Shown: positions 18,859-20,253 of the stretch, in pieces
How the letters are laid out: each line of letters begins with the position of its first letter
How positions within the stretch are numbered: the first letter of the stretch is position 1
DNA from: a virus
IMG/VR virus record: IMGVR_UViG_3300046724_000209
Location: 1-20,253 of that record
Direction: 5' to 3' (one strand)
DNA: 20,253 bases
Program-made: the position numbers and the translations under genes
The notes under the pieces: model-generated
The model's input: the letters and a program-made list of their open reading frames with translations, nothing else
Databases searched by the model: none
Told to the model about the DNA's origin: nothing

Positions 18859-19404
18859 TCATCCGCGCACCAGATCGACCATGAGATGCACGCGGTCATC
18901 GGCCGAGTTGTTTTCGATGTGGTGAACCTCCCGGTGCTGGAACCACCACACGCCGCCCGTGAGCATCTGCGTGGTCTCATCGCCACAGTGATACAGGCTA
19001 CCCGGCAGTCCCTGGATCGCCACATGAAGCCGCATCACGTCGGGCTGTTCGACATAGGCATTTCCAACGTCCGCGTGCGCGGCGATCCGGCCGCCAGGCT
19101 TCAGCCTGCTGATGATGACGCGGCCGAGCGTCACGGCCTCCATGCGCCGCATCAGGTCGAACACGATCGGCCGCACCTGCGGCAATTCCTGCCACGCCGG
19201 ATACGCCACCGGGGCGGTATCGTTGTCGTTGTTGTCCAGCCGCTCCGGCGCGGTATAACGCAACAGGATGTCATCAACCTCCGTCATGGCCGAACCGGGC
19301 CGCCTGGTGCGGAAGGTGTGCTGGTTCCAGAGTTGCGGGCGCATCTGTAGGGCCACCGCGAGCGGCAGCACATCGCACGAACCCACCTGCATGAAGTTCC
19401 GCAT
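18859..19404 (-). CDS. Aspartyl/asparaginyl beta-hydroxylase-like Fe(II)/2-oxoglutarate enzyme
   Basis: A 181-aa protein. The C-terminal half shows ISRLKPGGRIAAHADVGNAY with the H-x-D iron ligands, then RLHVAIQG, then GGVWWFQHREVHHIENNSAD and DRVHLMVD. These carry the distal His and the Arg expected to bind 2-oxoglutarate, as in Asp/Asn hydroxylase (cupin-fold) enzymes. The substrate may be a virion or host protein side chain; none can be named. ATG 19404 lies in a TGATG overlap with the preceding stop; upstream open frame is shadow. Neighbours are virion genes and a GNAT, so a protein-modifying pair is possible. Confidence 0.87.
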   Translation of the reverse strand: MRNFMQVGSCDVLPLAVALQMRPQLWNQHTFRTRRPGSAMTEVDDILLRYTAPERLDNNDNDTAPVAYPAWQELPQVRPIVFDLMRRMEAVTLGRVIISRLKPGGRIAAHADVGNAYVEQPDVMRLHVAIQGLPGSLYHCGDETTQMLTGGVWWFQHREVHHIENNSADDRVHLMVDLVRG

Positions 19405-19823
19405 CAGTAGCCGCTGACGATCCAGCCGAACGTCACACCAGGCTGCACGACGCTGCTCGGCGTCGGATACAGGTTGTCGGTGGTGCTCAGCGTGCCGGTG
19501 TAGCTGCTCAGCGTGATGGTCGTCGGCGCGACGATGCCGCCAGGATATACCGGGTCGGTGGTCGAGATTGTCAGGCTCCTGAAGACGCTGGAGAACGCCG
19601 GCCACGAGGCGGTGAACACACCGCTGCCATCGGTGGTCGAGGTGCCGGTGTACGTGGTAGCGCCGGCCCCAGGCAACTGCGCCTCGATCACTCCCAGGCG
19701 TCTCCATAGCTCAAACAGAAAGCGGAAACTGAGCGGCGTTGGCGTGCTGTCAGGGGCCACGAATGGCGCCCCTGGCGAGATAATGCCGATGTCTGAAGGG
19801 GCTGTCGGGATGCTGCCGCTCAT
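19404..19823 (-). CDS. Virion/tail-associated protein, unknown
   Basis: A 139-aa protein, Ser/Thr/Gly/Pro-rich. A helix (FRFLFELWRRLGVIEAQL) at ~33-50 separates a disordered N-terminus from a beta-rich C-terminal part (TTYTGTSTTDGSGVFTASW, later TTITLSSYTGTLS) that resembles short virion beta domains. No recognised family. The start is an ATGA overlap with the preceding gene; the end overlaps the hydroxylase by one base. Confidence 0.72.
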   Translation of the reverse strand: MSGSIPTAPSDIGIISPGAPFVAPDSTPTPLSFRFLFELWRRLGVIEAQLPGAGATTYTGTSTTDGSGVFTASWPAFSSVFRSLTISTTDPVYPGGIVAPTTITLSSYTGTLSTTDNLYPTPSSVVQPGVTFGWIVSGY

Positions 19824-20253
19824 GTTCCGGCTGGCTCCAGTTCAACCCACGCGCCATTCAGCGCCGTCTCGCCGGTCGCCGTCCAACTCAACTCATACAC
19901 CCGGTCCCGCGCCATCCCGAGCCTGCGCCATGAGTACTGCCCATTGCTAGCGTTGTTGGTGGTCTGCACGACCGGCGTCCCAAACGTCTGGCCGCCGTCG
20001 TCGCTCCAGCGCAGCGAGACCTGATCCGGCGACAGGCTGGTACCCGACATGGCTGTGACGAACTGGTGATGGCTGACGCGCTGCTGGCCGGACTCCGTCT
20101 TCGTCCCCAACTGCGTATAGGCGCCGGGAAGCACATGCGGCCACGAGCGCAGCCGCGTGATCGGCACGCCGTTGTCGGTATAGACGTTGCGCTCCAGCGT
20201 GTAGAGCTTCGCCACGGCGCTGTCTCCGGCCACCACCGAGTTGGTGAGCGACA
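19820..20253 (-). CDS. P22 gp10-like DNA-stabilisation/tail accessory protein, C-terminal part
   Basis: The frame is open to the window edge, so the N-terminus is missing; about 144 residues are seen. GTG codons at 20236 and 20233 are more likely internal. The visible part reads LYTLERNVYTDNGVPITRLR, then SWPHVLPG, then VSLRWSDDGGQTFGTP, then YSWRRLGMARDRVYELSW. The order 'Y-T-D-x-G-x-P-I-x-R ... W-S-D-D-G-G ... R-R-L-G-x-A-R-D-R-V' is what I know from the C-terminus of P22 gp10-like packaged-DNA stabilisation proteins, which plug the head/tail neck. It is first of the visible late genes. Confidence 0.78.
   Translation of the reverse strand, partial: SLTNSVVAGDSAVAKLYTLERNVYTDNGVPITRLRSWPHVLPGAYTQLGTKTESGQQRVSHHQFVTAMSGTSLSPDQVSLRWSDDGGQTFGTPVVQTTNNASNGQYSWRRLGMARDRVYELSWTATGETALNGAWVELEPAGT

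Noticed and set aside
19405-19707. N-terminal 101 codons of the long hydroxylase frame
   Set aside because: His/Arg-rich shadow of the 139-aa virion gene; ATG 19404 fits the TGATG junction.
1-20253. tRNA genes, CRISPR arrays, insertion sequences, integrase and attachment sites
   Set aside because: Looked for by eye; no cloverleaf-like TTCGA context, repeat-spacer series, transposase or integrase motif was found, so none is reported.

Overview
The window is a stretch of a temperate, tailed phage or prophage from a GC-rich host. The protein set suits an alphaproteobacterial host: a ParB/methyltransferase fusion, a YdaS-like regulator, many short ATGA-coupled accessory genes and Pro/Ala-rich virion proteins. 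The host group is inferred from gene style and base composition, not from a database match. The late genes resemble those of short-tailed (P22-like) phages: a P22 gp10-like tail accessory protein, three large ejection-type proteins and a peptidoglycan hydrolase. No integrase, portal, coat, rRNA, tRNA, IS element or CRISPR array is visible.

Layout. (1) 1-5081, minus strand: a leftward operon of tightly overlapping genes. In transcription order it holds a Cro-like HTH protein, a VRR-NUC nuclease, a zinc-finger protein, a winged-helix protein, a replication-initiator-like protein with a possible origin inside its gene, a possible helicase-loader-type protein, a NusG/RfaH paralogue, a ParB/adenine-methyltransferase fusion, a terminase small-subunit-like protein and the start of the large terminase. 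(2) 5082-5620: the lysogeny switch. A CI-like repressor is divergent from the Cro-like gene. A 15-bp operator (GGGACTNNCCGTCCC and a diverged copy) sits in the -35/-10 spacer of three promoters. (3) 5621-13152, mainly plus strand: a rightward accessory and recombination operon. It holds a C5-cytosine methyltransferase overlapped by a second long gene in another frame, many small unknown genes, a RecT-type annealing protein, one reversed YdaS-like regulator, a stand-alone ParB-like protein, a secreted Pro-rich protein and small membrane or coiled-coil proteins. (4) 13195-20253, minus strand: late virion genes that converge on region 3.

How the parts fit together. The repressor probably shuts off both early arms through the shared operator. 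The left arm supplies replication, modification and packaging functions. On a circular genome it would read through terminase into the late genes on the same strand, so the NusG-like protein is a natural candidate for controlling late transcription. The right arm supplies recombination, DNA modification and partition-like functions.

The most notable points are the roughly 800-bp dual-coding region in the methyltransferase gene, the shared-operator switch with apparently leaderless starts, the iteron-like repeats inside the initiator gene, the phage NusG paralogue, and a small hairpin-bracketed ORF antisense to the late operon.
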